Shown here piece after piece: positions 24,210 to 35,445 of a stretch of 64,000 nt of DNA. The notes under the pieces were generated by a model that worked only from the letters and a program-made list of their open reading frames with translations, made no database searches and was not told the DNA's origin. The stretch's first letter is position 1. Each line of letters begins with the position of its first letter. The translations under genes were made by a program, and so were the position numbers. Source of the stretch: Favolaschia claudopus (lineage: Eukaryota > Basidiomycota > Agaricomycetes > Agaricales > Mycenaceae); NCBI GenBank assembly GCA_037176885.1, contig JAWWNJ010000001.1:558001-622000 (forward strand), written 5' to 3'.

Positions 24210-25524
24210 ATGCTCAATCTGGGCTCACACGACTATGTTCAGACCATGCGCGGACAGGCGCTGAAATTCCCCAACCTCGATCTTCCCATGAAAGATTGGC
24301 CCAAAGGCATCAGTACCGAGTACGAGGAGCTGAAAATGGTACAGCATACCGAATTGAAGAAGTATGTAAATTGATTCTCATTTTTCCTTCACGTTGAAAC
24401 GTTAGGTAGGCTTGTCGGAGAGGGCAGAGCGTACGAAATATGCGTATCGACAGACTGTCCCTATCTCGCTTCGACATGGTTTCCGTACGCCAGTTGGGAG
24501 GGATTGAGATTGGCTTCACAAGTCATCACATTTGTGAGTAGCTTATCGCTCTTGTCTTCCTCACATACTATAGCGGATTCACCCTTCCATACAGTTATAT
24601 TTGTGGGACGATGGTAAGTAGCTATCACTGCTATTTGTAGCCAGCTCCTTACTTATGGTACCACTAGCGATCGACACGCCAGAACTCACGGACATGTGCT
24701 ATGACTGTGCAGCTGGTAACAAATTCAGACAAGACTCTAGAGATCTATTCAACAGATATCTGGCGCGCATACTCGGTCCTGCAAGGGGTTCGGACGCGGG
24801 ACTTATTCCTCCGCTACGCAGTTTTATCCCGATTGGAGAAGCTTGCGCCTTTCGAATGAGCGAAGAACAACGAGACCAGATTCTCTCAGAGCTCAATAAA
24901 TATATGGACGCTTGCGACGTCGAACAGCATTCTGAGATGAGTGGGCAGGCTCCTACTATCGAGGAATACCTTCCTCGCCGTATGGGAACAAGCGCAGTCG
25001 GATTTGTGGTTGCGTGTCTTGAGTGAGTTTTTCATTTCATGCATGGGCAGAGCTGTGATGGGGCAGATATATTCTAGGAATCGAGTTAGGCAATAGGCTT
25101 CGATCTGACGAAGACGTTAAAGCAGTTTTCAACGAAACCGTTGTCAACATAGCGGTTCGTGTTACCTGATTATTTCACACCTGTTGCGATATATATTTCT
25201 TAGATCACGAACGACATCCTCTCATTGCGTCGAGAACTACGATACCCATTCTACAACAACGCTGTCGCAGTCCTTTACCACCAGCATCGGGATCTCCAGA
25301 CCGCCGTCGACGAGACGCACAAGATCATCCTCGCCAGCATCAATCGGCTCGAGGTGGCAGCGAAGAACATCCTCAAGCGTTACCCGGAGCGCCGCGAGGA
25401 TCTTACAACTTGGATAGATGGGTGCAAGACTATGTGCACCGGGAATTTGAGATGGAGTTTGCATATTGCGCGTTACGCTTTAGGTGTTGATGCGCTGGAT
25501 GGAACGACAGGAATTAGGATATAA
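24210..25524 (+). CDS. Sesquiterpene synthase (class I terpene cyclase)
   Basis: Six exons give 352 residues in frame: 24,210-24,361; 24,410-24,533; 24,595-24,613 (19 nt); 24,668-25,022; 25,067-25,154; 25,204-25,524. Introns are 44-61 nt. The Asp-rich metal-binding motif is LYLWDDAID (D97, D98, D101), most of it on the 19-nt exon. The NSE/DTE motif is N249-D-I-L-S253-L-R-R-E257. These two motifs bind three Mg2+ ions and the diphosphate of farnesyl diphosphate in class I cyclases. Length and the pattern TWFPYASWEGL before the Asp motif fit basidiomycete sesquiterpene synthases. The product cannot be predicted. The neighbours, a dioxygenase and an epoxide hydrolase, could act on the hydrocarbon. 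Confidence 0.88.
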
Positions 25525-26160
25525 AGGATGCCTCACGATGACAGTGCGCCAAATTCTACTCGAAAACTTGATCTCGAAGTTAAATCTTCATACGGCTGAT
25601 GACTCGGATATCGGCAACTGCAACCGGTGTTCACCGTCTTCGAAGCAAGGCGACGGACAAGGCACGAACCATCACAACCACCAGAGAGGCACTGTTTGGG
25701 CACTGTCTGATTTCGGCGAACGTCTTTGCCTTTCTTTTGAATTGTACCATTTTGTTTCGCCGTATCCAGTGGATCGCGAACAAAGCAGGCTGCGCTCTTT
25801 CGGCGGTATGCGAATATCATGACTCTTCCAGACATGCCGCCTGTCGTTGGTTAGTGTGCCATGTGAGGCGTGAAGAGGCCAATGTCCACGGAATGGGTGA
25901 CCAGCAGCATCCGTATCTCCCGTCAATTCGTGAACCGTGGTATCTCCTTCAAGGTTTGTAAAAGATTTGTCAGAGCCCGATCCCGCTTTTCGTCGGGCCA
26001 ATACGATTATAATTACCGACAAAGTCGCGCGTCCAACCTAGGGCCGGAATTGATAAGCCTGTTCAAGGACCATTATGAATTTTGAAAGCTACGGAGAATG
26101 TCCACAGTGGAATGTTTAAATACTGGCGGAATTCCGATTTCGTATGATTCGTCTCGTCCC
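25525..26160. other. Intergenic; no supported gene
   Basis: A 120-codon plus frame (25,599-25,961) has no domain I recognise and no start context. It may be the remnant of a gene. The region otherwise separates the terpene synthase from the epoxide hydrolase, which are transcribed in the same direction. Confidence 0.4.
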
Positions 26161-27523
26161 ATGTTATTTTCGGCCCTCTTCCTGCTAATTTGCTCCGCAT
26201 CGACAAAGGCCTACGCCTACCCACCGGCAGCCGTCAACACCTCCCTCGAGAATCCTACCCTCTTGGATCACGGCACCCCCGGAGAAGGCTATATGAATCC
26301 CAAGGACTACAAGACAATTAAAACCCAGCGTGGATTCATATATTCGTATTACTTTTCTCCTGCCTCCCGGGACAAGCCGGTCCTGTTCATGGCGCACGGA
26401 TTCCCAACCACCTCTGTGTTGTTCAAGAAGGAAATTCCGTTTTTCAAGGAACGCGGATACGGCCTTATTGTCCCTGACCAGCTGGGATTCGGCGGTTCCG
26501 ACAAGCCTTCCGACCCGAAGATGTATGCAGGTCGCGGAATTTCGCGGGACGCCATCGACATCCTCGACGCCGAGGGGATCGAGCAGGTCATTGCGGTGGG
26601 GCACGACTGGTGTGTATATTCAGTTCATCCCGATAACACGCTGAGTGACTATAACATGTTAACCTTCAATCCGCAGGGGCTCTTCTACCGTCTCCACCAT
26701 GCTGCGTTACTTCCCTGAGCGCGTCTCCGCAGTCGCCTTTCTTGCCATTGGATACAACCCCGCCGACGGGGCGCTGAACCTCATCCTTCAGCCCGAGGAA
26801 GTCATTCGTCTCTTCGGATCCGATTTGTACGCGTACATGCGGTTCTTCGTGGCGGCTGATGCACCTGGTCTCATGGAGAAGCATGTTCGTGGATGTTATG
26901 CTTACCTGTTTTCGCTCATCATTTAACTGCGTCGTTCTCAAGATGGACTCATTCCTCAGCCTAGCTTATCCTCCGACTCCGGAAGAGTGGAAGACCAGTA
27001 TGTCTGTCGATGGTGCTGCACGTAAATGGGTGGAGAGCAACACTATCAAATCGCGACCTTCTTTTATGTCTGTCAAAGTCAGTGTTTTCGCGTTTTCAAG
27101 CAGGTACATGTATCACTTACTGCCAATATAGGAGCACAATTTCCTCGAGGCTTCGTTTCTCAAGAGCGGCATGTCTGCGCCGCTGTGTGTCTACAAGTCG
27201 ATGATCGAGGATTACAATCTAGAGGAGGATGCTCGTGCGTCAAGGCAACTTCCTTCAATCTTACATTTATCGCTCACCTTGTTTTGTCTTTCCACTTCAA
27301 CGCAGAGCTCCCTTCTTCCGCACGAGACGTTTTCCAGCCCGTTCTCTACATAGCGTTCACCGCAGACAACCTTGGACCGAAGGCGATGGCAGAAATGGCA
27401 CATACCCAGTATGTTAAGGGGCCGTTGACCAATCGAGAGGTTGAAGGTGCCGGGCATTGGGGGCTGATGTCTCATCCGACTGAGATAAGTCATTTCATCC
27501 TCGAGTGGTTGGAGGCTTTGTAG
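26161..27523 (+). CDS. Secreted alpha/beta-hydrolase, soluble epoxide hydrolase type
   Basis: Five exons give 370 residues in frame: 26,161-26,609; 26,677-26,884; 26,943-27,077; 27,132-27,234; 27,306-27,523. The start at 26,161 opens with a hydrophobic signal peptide (LFSALFLLICSASTKAYA); an upstream in-frame ATG at 26,098 would hide it. Oxyanion-hole motif HGFP is at 79-82. The nucleophile D149 sits in GHDWGSS, interrupted by intron 1. The catalytic His is H349 in GAGHWGLMSHP. Asp rather than Ser or Cys at the nucleophile points to epoxide hydrolase or haloalkane-dehalogenase chemistry, and the overall pattern favours epoxide hydrolase. It follows the terpene synthase and could open a terpene epoxide; secretion would equally fit detoxification. 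Confidence 0.86.
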
Positions 27524-27803
27524 GGCAGCGACTCGATGGATCGGACATTACAGTAACGGGTAGTACTTACTGTTTTCCTATAAGTAACGGCGAAAATTAG
27601 GCTCCGTCTTTAAAAAAGCACAGAAGCACGCTCTCGGGAGAGAATAAGATGAGTCGAGTCAAGCCCGGCGGGTGCACGAGTCGCAATGGTGAGAATTCAG
27701 AAGGAAGACGCGTCAAGTCACATGTCACGCGTAACAATCTAAGCGACCAGTCAAGCTGTGACAGGACGCATGATTGTGACGGGTCGCGTCTTGCCTTCCC
27801 CTA

Positions 27804-28061
27804 AGTCACAGCGCCGTTCCCTCAATTTATCGGGCCAGGAAGTGATTTTATATTTGCTAAGTTTCTTATCTCGTTTCTGGCGTCGATAAATGTTGCACTT
27901 ATAGCGTCTCACGTGATCGCGTAATTTCCTTATAAGGAAATTCTATCTCGGTTCCTGGCACCAAAAACTCGACGTTTATTGGCGCCAGAAGTAAGATAAG
28001 AAATTTAGCGAATATAGTATCACTTCCGGGCCCGGTAAATTGAGGGAACGGCGCTGTGACT
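27804..28061. mobile_element. MITE-like element, 258 bp with long imperfect inverted repeats
   Basis: The left end begins AGTCACAGCGCCGTTCCCTC and the right end, read in reverse complement, begins with the same 20 bases. The arms continue to match for roughly 100 bp (CAATTTA, GGAAGTGAT, TTCTTATCT, CTTCTGGCG-like words). The centre holds a perfect 20-bp palindrome, AATTTCCTTATAAGGAAATT (27,923-27,942), and CACGTGATCGCG. There is no coding capacity. I found no convincing target-site duplication: the flanks read CCCCTA and AGTTGA. It could be a MITE or a hairpin remnant of a DNA transposon. Confidence 0.72.
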
Positions 28062-28458
28062 AGTTGAAGTTCCCTTCAAAGTTCGAGATCGTGGCCCGAA
28101 AAATTAGATTTCTCGCGCCACAATTGACACTTAATTGAAAGATGGAGCATAAGTAGCACCCGTGGCTGAATTACGGTGTCCTGGAATCCTGCATGTAAAT
28201 AATACCATCTAGCCCCGCGTCATGTAAGAGAACTTGTTGAAATGACCTCAGAAGCCGCCGCGACAAAACATTGATACTCAATTGGGCTCTTTGTTCCGAG
28301 TTCTGTTTGGCAAGGGACTCGAAGAGGAAAGCCAGACCTTGTCAAAGCTGTGAATAAACCAATCGGCAACATACTGAAAGCCGATGGTGGAACAACAACG
28401 ATGATTGTCATGCGGGGCGTCCCGTTCAAGGGCTCAATAAAGCTTGTCTTGTATCGCG

Positions 28459-29292
28459 ATGAACTTGCCCTTAATGCATCCCAGCGAAAGACCTTCAGCT
28501 TCACTCGAAGTGATAGGATTGGGGTTTTCGAGAACAGGAACAGAATGTTCGTGTCCAGTGTCGATTGTTTCGCCTAAAACTGCGGTTAACTCACGTCCGC
28601 AGCTATCAAACTCGCACTACAAAAGTTGGGATATGTGCCTACGCACCACGGATACGATGTTTTCTCAGATCCCGCCCAACGAAATGCGTGGAAGACAGCA
28701 ATACAGGCCAAATATCATGGCAACGGAATCGCCTTTGACAGAGCCCAATGGGATGTAATTTTGGCGGGCTGCCGGGTAAGACGGATTCGAGCCGATGAGT
28801 TATGGTGTTGCTGAGAGGAGTTTGAACCTGCAGGCTGCAACAGACGTACCACATATTCTGTTTGCGGAAGAGCTCACCGCGACATATCCCGAGGCAAGAG
28901 TGATCCTGACCACACGCGATGTAGACAGCTGGTGGAACTCATACAAGGAAACCATTGCACAGCTCATCGCACCGGAAAAAGATTCATTGCTCGCCCGGCT
29001 TGATCCAAACTTACCACAGAAAGAGTTGGGTCGTTTATGCTTCGAGGCGTTGTTTGGCGTAAAGAATGAGCATGTCACAGAAGAGCTTGCAAAGCGGCGA
29101 TACATCGAATATCACGCCAAGGTGCGACGGCTGGTTCCGAAGGAAAGATTGTTGGAATGCGATGTGAAGGATGGATGGGTCCCTCTCTGCCGGTTTCTCG
29201 AAAAAGATGTGCCCGATGAACCGTTTCCGAATGTGAACACTAGGCAGGAATTTCAGAAGAGAACGGCTGGCCAGCACTCGACCGAAGGATAA
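28459..29292 (+). CDS. P-loop sulfotransferase-family protein
   Basis: Three exons give 241 residues in frame: 28,459-28,552; 28,603-28,775; 28,834-29,292. The N-terminus has VIGLGFSRTGT (about residues 18-28), the 5'-phosphosulfate/P-loop type motif of the fungal Sulfotransfer_4-like family. It continues with KLALQKLGYVPTHH, HILFAEELTATYPEARVILTTRDVDSWWNSY, a strand-turn motif typical of the family, and RLVPKERLLECDVKDGWVPLCRFLEKDVPDEPFPNVN. The family is annotated as sulfotransferase-like, but activity is rarely proven. The Met at 28,474 is an alternative start. It lies about 400 bp beyond the MITE-like element and converges with the thioesterase. Confidence 0.8.
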
Positions 29293-29527
29293 CTCTTGGA
29301 GTTCGCTCTTTGTGTGGCATTCGTTGTAATGGAGATCGCCGCGCTGTACAGGGTTTCGGACCGTTTGCAATAGCTGAATAGCAGACGGACTGAGGCTTTC
29401 GGGTCGGTTACCGTAAACAACACTGTATTCTCTATGCAATACTATGACCATGTTAGAAGTGAATTGTGAGTGACTGTCCATGTACCCTGTCTTGAAATAA
29501 CTCTACCGATTCAGAAATAGTAAATTA

Positions 29528-30261
29528 TCAAAGCTTGGCTTCAGACGGCCGCATCTTGATATGCACCCCAGAAGCAACTAGACGATGCTTGCTTTGATTC
29601 CATATCTGTCCGGATTTTGGACGTCAAAACAAACCAACAAGTTGGCACAGAAACATGCTCACCTCCGTTCTAGCAGATATCGCTCGAGCGCCCACAGTCA
29701 TCGTTGTGTTAACAATGCGCAGCCTTTCACCACTGGCAACATGACATGAAAAAATGATTATGAAGTCTAGGAAACTCACAGAGCGGCTGGAGAGTGGTAC
29801 ACGATATTCATGGACTGGGAGACAAAATTCATTTCGCGATTGAATACGAACAAACATAACGTCGAGCAGCTTTGAAGCATTTGAGCTCTCATTCGAGTAA
29901 TTTCGAATAGTAAAAAGTTCAAATGGGACTCACACATCGATGAGAAAGGCTGAGCATCCTCCGTGTATGCTGCCACCTCCGTTGAGCATATCTGACGGCA
30001 GTTGGAGCAGCTTGGTGAATTCAATCTGGCATGTTTTGAAAAAAAGAGCGCACCCTCCGTAACAGCTATCTCGCAAACTACTCTCGCCTCCTGTTTCATA
30101 GGTTCCACCTCCTTGTTATCAATTGAGGCATGTGTAACGACCAATTGCCGCGCAATAGATTCTCCAAACGCAGGCTTCTCAAAACGGGTCATTCCAGTAG
30201 CCTTGGCTATATCTGACAAGGCCTCCTGCATAGTAGGATCTAGGTTTCCTGGTATTGACAT
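29528..30261 (-). CDS. Hot-dog fold acyl-CoA thioesterase (4HBT type)
   Basis: Five exons give 167 residues in frame: 30,261-30,054; 29,991-29,934; 29,869-29,780; 29,732-29,663; 29,605-29,528. The core reads ARVVCEIAVTEDMLNGGGSIHGGCSAFLIDV, the long helix of the hot-dog fold with the conserved HGG. It continues with SQSMNIVYHSPAAL, GERLRIVNTTMTVGARAISARTE and HRLVASGVHIKM. Length and pattern match small fungal thioesterase-superfamily proteins of the PaaI/THEM2 type, which hydrolyse acyl-CoA thioesters. The start MSIPGNLDP is the first Met of exon 1. Confidence 0.84.
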
Positions 30262-30545
30262 ACTGCAGCTGTGGAAGGAGGGGAGGAGCGATGAAAAGAG
30301 CTAGGGCTGAGCGCTGAGTGGGCGCGGTGGTCACGGAGAAGTGTCGGAACACCGAAGTGGGCAGTGTCGGTCCGGTAGCCGATACTCAACGCTGGCTGCC
30401 CAATTAGGAAGGTCGCATTGCACTTTCGTTATGCTACGGGATAGTTTCTTCGGGAGTGTAGAATTTGGAGAATATCGTACAGATTTTCGCCCCAATGTCA
30501 AAATCGAAAGTGATTTCGAAATCATGAAGCTCAAGGCCAGAAACC

Positions 30546-31979
30546 CTAGGCTGTCCGGATCCGCGACTCCTCGTTCGAATTCCCTTTTCCCTCTCCCACA
30601 TTAGCCTCAGCACCTCTCACTTGATCCGCAGAGTCTTCAGTCTTTGCCATCTCTGGACGAACCGAAACAAAAGTTCCCAAATCGCTGGCAGCCGTGTAGC
30701 GTTTAGTCTCTGCTTCGATAAACGCGCGTTCGCGCGAGTTGATAGACCGCAGAGCAAGCCAGGCGTAAATCTGTGGAAGAAGCATATTGAGAATGGTGTT
30801 TCCTATTTTCAGCCCTGTAAGCTGCTTCCGAAGCGCCATGCTGTGTAGTCTCGCCGTGAGACCGAATTCGACGAGGACACAAATTGTCGCTGGGGCAGCG
30901 GACTGCAACGGATTTGAACACCTTGGCCCGATGGAGGGAAGATAGTTCTCACCTGCATTATCAGCCACCCCACAAATTCGATTATGCTACAGGATTGCTG
31001 CTTGTGGGATGGGATAGATCCAGATTTTTCTCGCTGAATGCCAATCACACGGTGAATAATGTGAAAATGAAACCCGCACGCATACCAGTAAGTAAGTAAT
31101 CATTGAAGCTGTCAAAAGTATATCCCCAGCGGCCATGGCTCCCAGATGAGCCATTACTAAGTTTTGAAATAAATTGTGATCAAGTATACGAATTCCGAAG
31201 TGAAATGAACTCACCCCAGGTCCATGCAAGTTGTGAGTGTGCTTCTTTGGTAAATACGAAGCACGTCTACCGTCCACCTCAGAATCAAACGAGAAATTAG
31301 CGAAAGCGAAAAATCACAAACCGCAATGATAGCCGCGACAAATGCAAACACGAATATAACAACGCAGATCAGAACAAGATGAATATCTCGCGATATTGTC
31401 TACAAACTGTGAGTAAAATCATGTAACGAAAGAAGACGACGAAAACTGCAATGATCTCGATGTAAACCACTCACCCACAACCGATAACAAAAAAACAATT
31501 CTACATAGGTTGAACCAATCGCCTCAAGCAGGAGGGTTATGTGAAAAACCCAGGCGGTCTCTCGGATTCGCAAAACTGCCTCGACATCTGTGACATTTAC
31601 AACATTTTGGACCCAGAGTATCGCTCTTCCAGGGCCCAGCATCGTCAACATTGGGAGTTGTGCGGAGACTGAAGACTCACACAGCATGAAAACTCTTCAA
31701 CGTCGTCAAGAATGCCAGACCCATGACGAAAAGCTTAAACCGGAGCGAATCGCGCTTGCTGAGGTGGAGATACTCCGCAAAATGTGCGTAGAGGATGCCT
31801 TGGAAGAATAGCGAGAAGCATGTGGCGAAGTTCTGAGTTCAAATAAACGACGAAATCGAGTTCGATTCAATATTGAGATCAAGTAATGAAGAAGCCTTGC
31901 GTACCCAAGCGCCGACGACGTGGGTCACCACGACCGGTGGCTGGCGGGAAATGAGATGGGAATGAGGAGAGGGATGCAT
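30546..31979 (-). CDS. DUF6534-type multi-pass membrane protein
   Basis: Exons that I can place are 31,979-31,905, 31,832-31,681, 31,625-31,475, 31,399-31,322 and 31,277-31,215, then a part from about 31,156 with at least two more introns, ending at 30,546. The protein reads PPVVVTHVVGAWNFATCFSLF, FQGILYAHFAEYLHL, FVMGLAFLTTLKSFHA, AILWVQNVV, TAWVFHITLLLEAIGSTYV, IHLVLICVVIFVFAFVAAIIA and MAHLGAMAAGDILLTASMI. The closing segment NTILNMLLPQIYAWLALRSINSRE matches the end of this fungal family. About seven hydrophobic helices are predicted. Function in the family is unknown. The junction near 31,157-31,215 leaves an in-frame TAA under the simplest splice, so that boundary is unresolved or the gene is damaged. 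Confidence 0.72.
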
Positions 31980-32213
31980 GAGGCACTTTTTGTTACACAA
32001 TAGCGTTCCGGTTATGTATGGCGGGTATAGTCTCACTCGTCCTAACCCCCGATGTGAATGTGACTCCGGGTTGCAAGCCCGACGCTCGGAAGCCGGAAGT
32101 TCCTGGAGTGAGACATTGTTGGGAAGATCGAATGAAACTGAGTACGTGACGGGTTCGAGACAAAAAAAAAAGGTTTGCTAATTATTGTGATGCGGCACAT
32201 TCACAATGGACAG

Positions 32214-32983
32214 CTAGTGCACTTCTTCAGTCTTCACGACTGTCGCAAAGATATCCGCCAGCTCCAACATCACCATCTACAGCATATCTCATCAGCACTT
32301 TGTTCGAATGTGTAATAAATTCAGATGCGGGCAAACTCACGTTCGTAACTTGCTCCCCCGTCGCACCCAACTTTCCACCCCCAAGCACAGGAATATCTCG
32401 GTCCCCCACTGCATCAGCAACCACAAACGTATCATACCCGCGCTGGCTCGCCTCCCTCGCAGTCGTACTAACGCACACATGTGCCATGTACCCCACCAGC
32501 ACGACCTTCCGTACCCCCGCTTGCTTGATCACCGCGTCGAGCGTCGTTTCGGCGAAGGCGCCGGGGAAGTGCTTGCGCACGAGAACCTCAAAGTCGGTGT
32601 CGCCTTGTTTGCCCGAGCCGGCGCGGTCGGAGAGCGGGGCGAGCTCGGGGAAGATTTCCGCGAGGGATGTGTCGGGGGTGAACATCGGCTCGCCGGGGCC
32701 TGCGACGTGGACAACGTGGGCGACGGGCGCTTGAGCGGCGCGGTAACGCTGCAATTCCAAGCGGATTAGAATAGATATCATGGCTATGCGCCAAACGGCC
32801 TACCTGCAACAGCTTCAGGATATTCGGGCGACTGTAGGCGATATTGTCCTTGGAGATTGCGAGGAGTCCATCGAGGTATTCGTTCTGTGCATCGATGATG
32901 ACGAGTATCGAGTCTCGCGCAGATGGGGAGACGGTAGAAGGTGAAGCTCCAGCGTGCTCGAGAAAAGTTTTCGGGGCTGTCAT
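32214..32983 (-). CDS. Isochorismatase-family cysteine hydrolase
   Basis: Three exons give 216 residues in frame: 32,983-32,804; 32,748-32,341; 32,276-32,214. The catalytic triad of the family is visible: D31 in ILVIIDAQNEY, K119 in VLVRKHFPGAF and C152 in GYMAHVCVSTTAREA. The pattern RGYDTFVVADAVGDRDIP and the ending VMLELADIFATVVKTEEVH fit family members that hydrolyse amides or enol ethers. The substrate is not predictable. A decayed relative lies at about 36.1-36.5 kb. Confidence 0.86.
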
Positions 32984-33513
32984 TGCTTATATTTGCTTCG
33001 GGTGGTCGTCAGTTGCAGTCAGGAAGGCGCTGCCAGGGTGAAAGATGCTCCGAGAGCACCCTTTATACTTGTAAGAATGCTGACTGTCGTGAGACGACTT
33101 GAAATGGCGAGATGAGAATGCCAGGACGAATCAAGCTAAATCGCCACGAGGAAGAAGGTGGCGCGTGACTCGCAGTGCCTACTCGATCCAAACTCGATCT
33201 GGGTGATTAAAAAGTTCGTGTTTGCTGGTGAGAATCCAGTCTTGTCTGTAGAAAAATGCGCTACAACATCTCGATTCCTCCACACTACTATCCTGACTTA
33301 TCCTATCATTACTTAGACTCGGACTGGACTTTTGAGGTCGGGGCGTTGAGCATTGAGAGCATCATGATAACTTTGGGAGTTACATGCGTGGAAGCCATCC
33401 TAAGGAATGAGACGGAAATTACAGAGGCTAAGCTTAGGGCGGCGTCCCCGTTCGTTGAGGGTTTCAGATGAATTTGAGATGAATGGACAAGGCAAGGCGC
33501 AGGCGTGACATAG
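32984..33513. other. Intergenic; no supported gene
   Basis: Short frames only. The right end abuts an orphan copy of the box found upstream of the F-box genes. Confidence 0.4.
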
Positions 33514-33560
33514 CGTGACCTACTAAATTTGGGCATTCTCCTTCCAAAACGGGACTTGCT
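33514..33560 (-). promoter_or_regulatory. Orphan copy of the F-box-gene upstream box
   Basis: The plus strand reads AAATTTGGGCATTCTCCTTC, then CAAAACGGGACTTGC, nearly identical to 35,405-35,445 and 42,189-42,222. Those two copies lie just upstream of F-box genes, but no F-box gene follows this one on the minus strand. Confidence 0.5.
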
Positions 33561-33817
33561 CCTCCTCATGATCGTTAACCACAGACGTTTCAACGCCCGT
33601 TTCCAACTGCAGACACATTATTCACTTGTCCCAATATCAGCTCACAGAAAACACAGTTTCCGCGCTCACCATTGGGCCACGATGATTTTTTTTAGAAATT
33701 ATCGGACAAGACCAAGACAAGACAGAGATATGCGTACTATACTCGGACTGCGTGCTATCAATTGGACCGATTGTGTCTACTGAAGCAGCCGATGAATTTT
33801 ACTGATAATCACTCGAA

Positions 33818-35335
33818 TTACTCCTGTACACACACCACAATCAATAACCGGGAAAGTAAACAGAGAAAAGATTGAAATACCAGAATATTCCGACGGTCCC
33901 GGCCCTGAATGCGGATGTCAAGTCCCTCGTCCATAAGCCCACGGAGCTTGCCTTTTACCGCAGCGTTCGGCTCCTCTTCTATGTATTTGCGATCCTGGAT
34001 GAAGTGAAAAGATTCGAGTCTCGACACGCCTTCCGGATTGTGTCGTCTTGCGTCGAGCATGTCTGCTACCTCAACGTAAGGAACCACGGTTCCACAATCC
34101 AAAAGATGTAGGGATGTCATATTCGGCAAGAATTTTGAATCGGAAGTTATCCGACCCAAAATTTCTCCAAGGCGACTTGGAGTGCAGGAAATGCGATCAA
34201 AAGTGACTTGGCTGACTTGCCACACGGCCCCAAGAGCGAAGTCTACCAGATCGATGTAGCAGCCGTGCAACGATATAGAGTCCGCTGCACACTGCGATCG
34301 TTGGAGGAGGTCGTGCAAAGCCTCTCTATCTTCAAGATTGATCTCGGGATCTAAGTCTTCCCAATTCACAAGTTCCAGAGAGTGAAGATTGGGGAGTGTG
34401 ATGTAGGGAAGAATTTCGGGCGTCGCCGCGCACTCGTTCGACAAGCAAAGCTTATGGATGCGGCTGTGAATAACGGGTGCCCGCCGATCCTCATCCGCCT
34501 CGTCATCCAGATCGATGGAAAGCTCTTCAAGGCCCGGACATTGATGCAGGACTTCGATAGCATCGGCGATGGTCTGACCGTATAGAGTGAGATGTGTGAG
34601 CTGGGCTAACGGCAAGGGGATCCATTTCGGCGGCAAGTTATAGATAACCACTTTGCGAAGTTCCGGCGCAACAGAGAATGCGTCTATGGTACTGAATTCA
34701 ACATCGACGGAGTCCAACTCCTTCCATTTAACACTCAATTCGCGTAGAAGAGGTAGGCGACCTCGGATGGTGTTAATACGAAAGGTGACGGGCGTTGAGA
34801 TGCAGCATTCAAAGGCACGCCATTGAGAGGAATACGGGGCGATTGTTGGAAAATGAAGGGCGGTGAAGTGGGGGTCGAAGTCCGCAAGGCGCAGATACAA
34901 GGGTTGGTTACCTGCCCGCGGAAGCCAGCATTCGAGTAGTTTTCGCCAGTCGCGGGAACGACCATGAGGGGAGCCTGCAAAGACACGGCACCACAACAGC
35001 GGAGTATTAATTGCAATGGACCGCCACGCCCTACAGACTCGAGAGAGGACGAGAGGGCCGGATGTTCTCGCTTTGCGTAACTCGACCCGGGGAGGTCCGA
35101 CCTGTCCTGCAAAGACCGCATCAAGGTATTGCATGAATATTTCGGATGTGATTTCGACGGGAAGCGTCAAAATCGGATACACGATAGAGTCCAATGTGGC
35201 TGTGACGATTTTTCGCTCCGCTCTCAGGCGCGCAAGCTGGGCGTCGAGAACATCGATTTCAGCGTCAATTTCGTAGAGACGTGCCCTAAATGCGGAGTTG
35301 TGTAGGAGGCCCAGGGTGCCCTGTGACGAAGACAT
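33818..35335 (-). CDS. F-box protein, paralogue 1
   Basis: An almost uninterrupted frame starts MSSSQGTLG at 35,335; the open frame extends upstream to 35,428. A coiled-coil-like start (ARLYEIDAEIDVLDAQLARLRAERK) precedes the F-box-like motif ILTLPVEITSEIF and VCRAWRSIAINTPLLW. About 300 residues of irregular leucine-rich repeat-like sequence follow (LRELSVKW, LTHLTLYG, LEELSIDL). F-box proteins of this kind recruit targets to SCF ubiquitin ligases through Skp1. The unspliced frame ends in a hydrophobic run. A short intron near 33,880-33,835 (GTATTT to GTACAG) would replace that run with a short tail, as proposed also for paralogues 2 and 3. Confidence 0.82.
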   Translation of the reverse strand: MSSSQGTLGLLHNSAFRARLYEIDAEIDVLDAQLARLRAERKIVTATLDSIVYPILTLPVEITSEIFMQYLDAVFAGQVGPPRVELRKARTSGPLVLSRVCRAWRSIAINTPLLWCRVFAGSPHGRSRDWRKLLECWLPRAGNQPLYLRLADFDPHFTALHFPTIAPYSSQWRAFECCISTPVTFRINTIRGRLPLLRELSVKWKELDSVDVEFSTIDAFSVAPELRKVVIYNLPPKWIPLPLAQLTHLTLYGQTIADAIEVLHQCPGLEELSIDLDDEADEDRRAPVIHSRIHKLCLSNECAATPEILPYITLPNLHSLELVNWEDLDPEINLEDREALHDLLQRSQCAADSISLHGCYIDLVDFALGAVWQVSQVTFDRISCTPSRLGEILGRITSDSKFLPNMTSLHLLDCGTVVPYVEVADMLDARRHNPEGVSRLESFHFIQDRKYIEEEPNAAVKGKLRGLMDEGLDIRIQGRDRRNILVFQSFLCLLSRLLIVVCVQE

Positions 35336-35404
35336 GAGTGCCAGTCGAAAATTGGTCGAAAATTGGTCGAAAAGCAGCAGGTGTGGCGTGACAATGTGAC
35401 TTCC

Positions 35405-35445
35405 CAAATTTGGGCAGTCTCCTTCCAAAACGGGACTTGCCTTCC
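35405..35445 (-). promoter_or_regulatory. Shared upstream box of F-box paralogue 1
   Basis: The plus strand reads CCCAAATTTGGGCAGTCTCC then TTCCAAAACGGGACTTGCC. It lies about 70-110 bp upstream of the ATG at 35,335. Confidence 0.5.

Noticed and set aside
25599..25961. 120-codon plus frame as a P450 or other pathway enzyme fragment
   Set aside because: No haem-binding Cys motif or other P450 signature is present.
32080..32175. GGGTTCGAGAC followed by an A run, T-arm-like
   Set aside because: No cloverleaf can be built and the homopolymer is on the wrong strand for a Pol III terminator.
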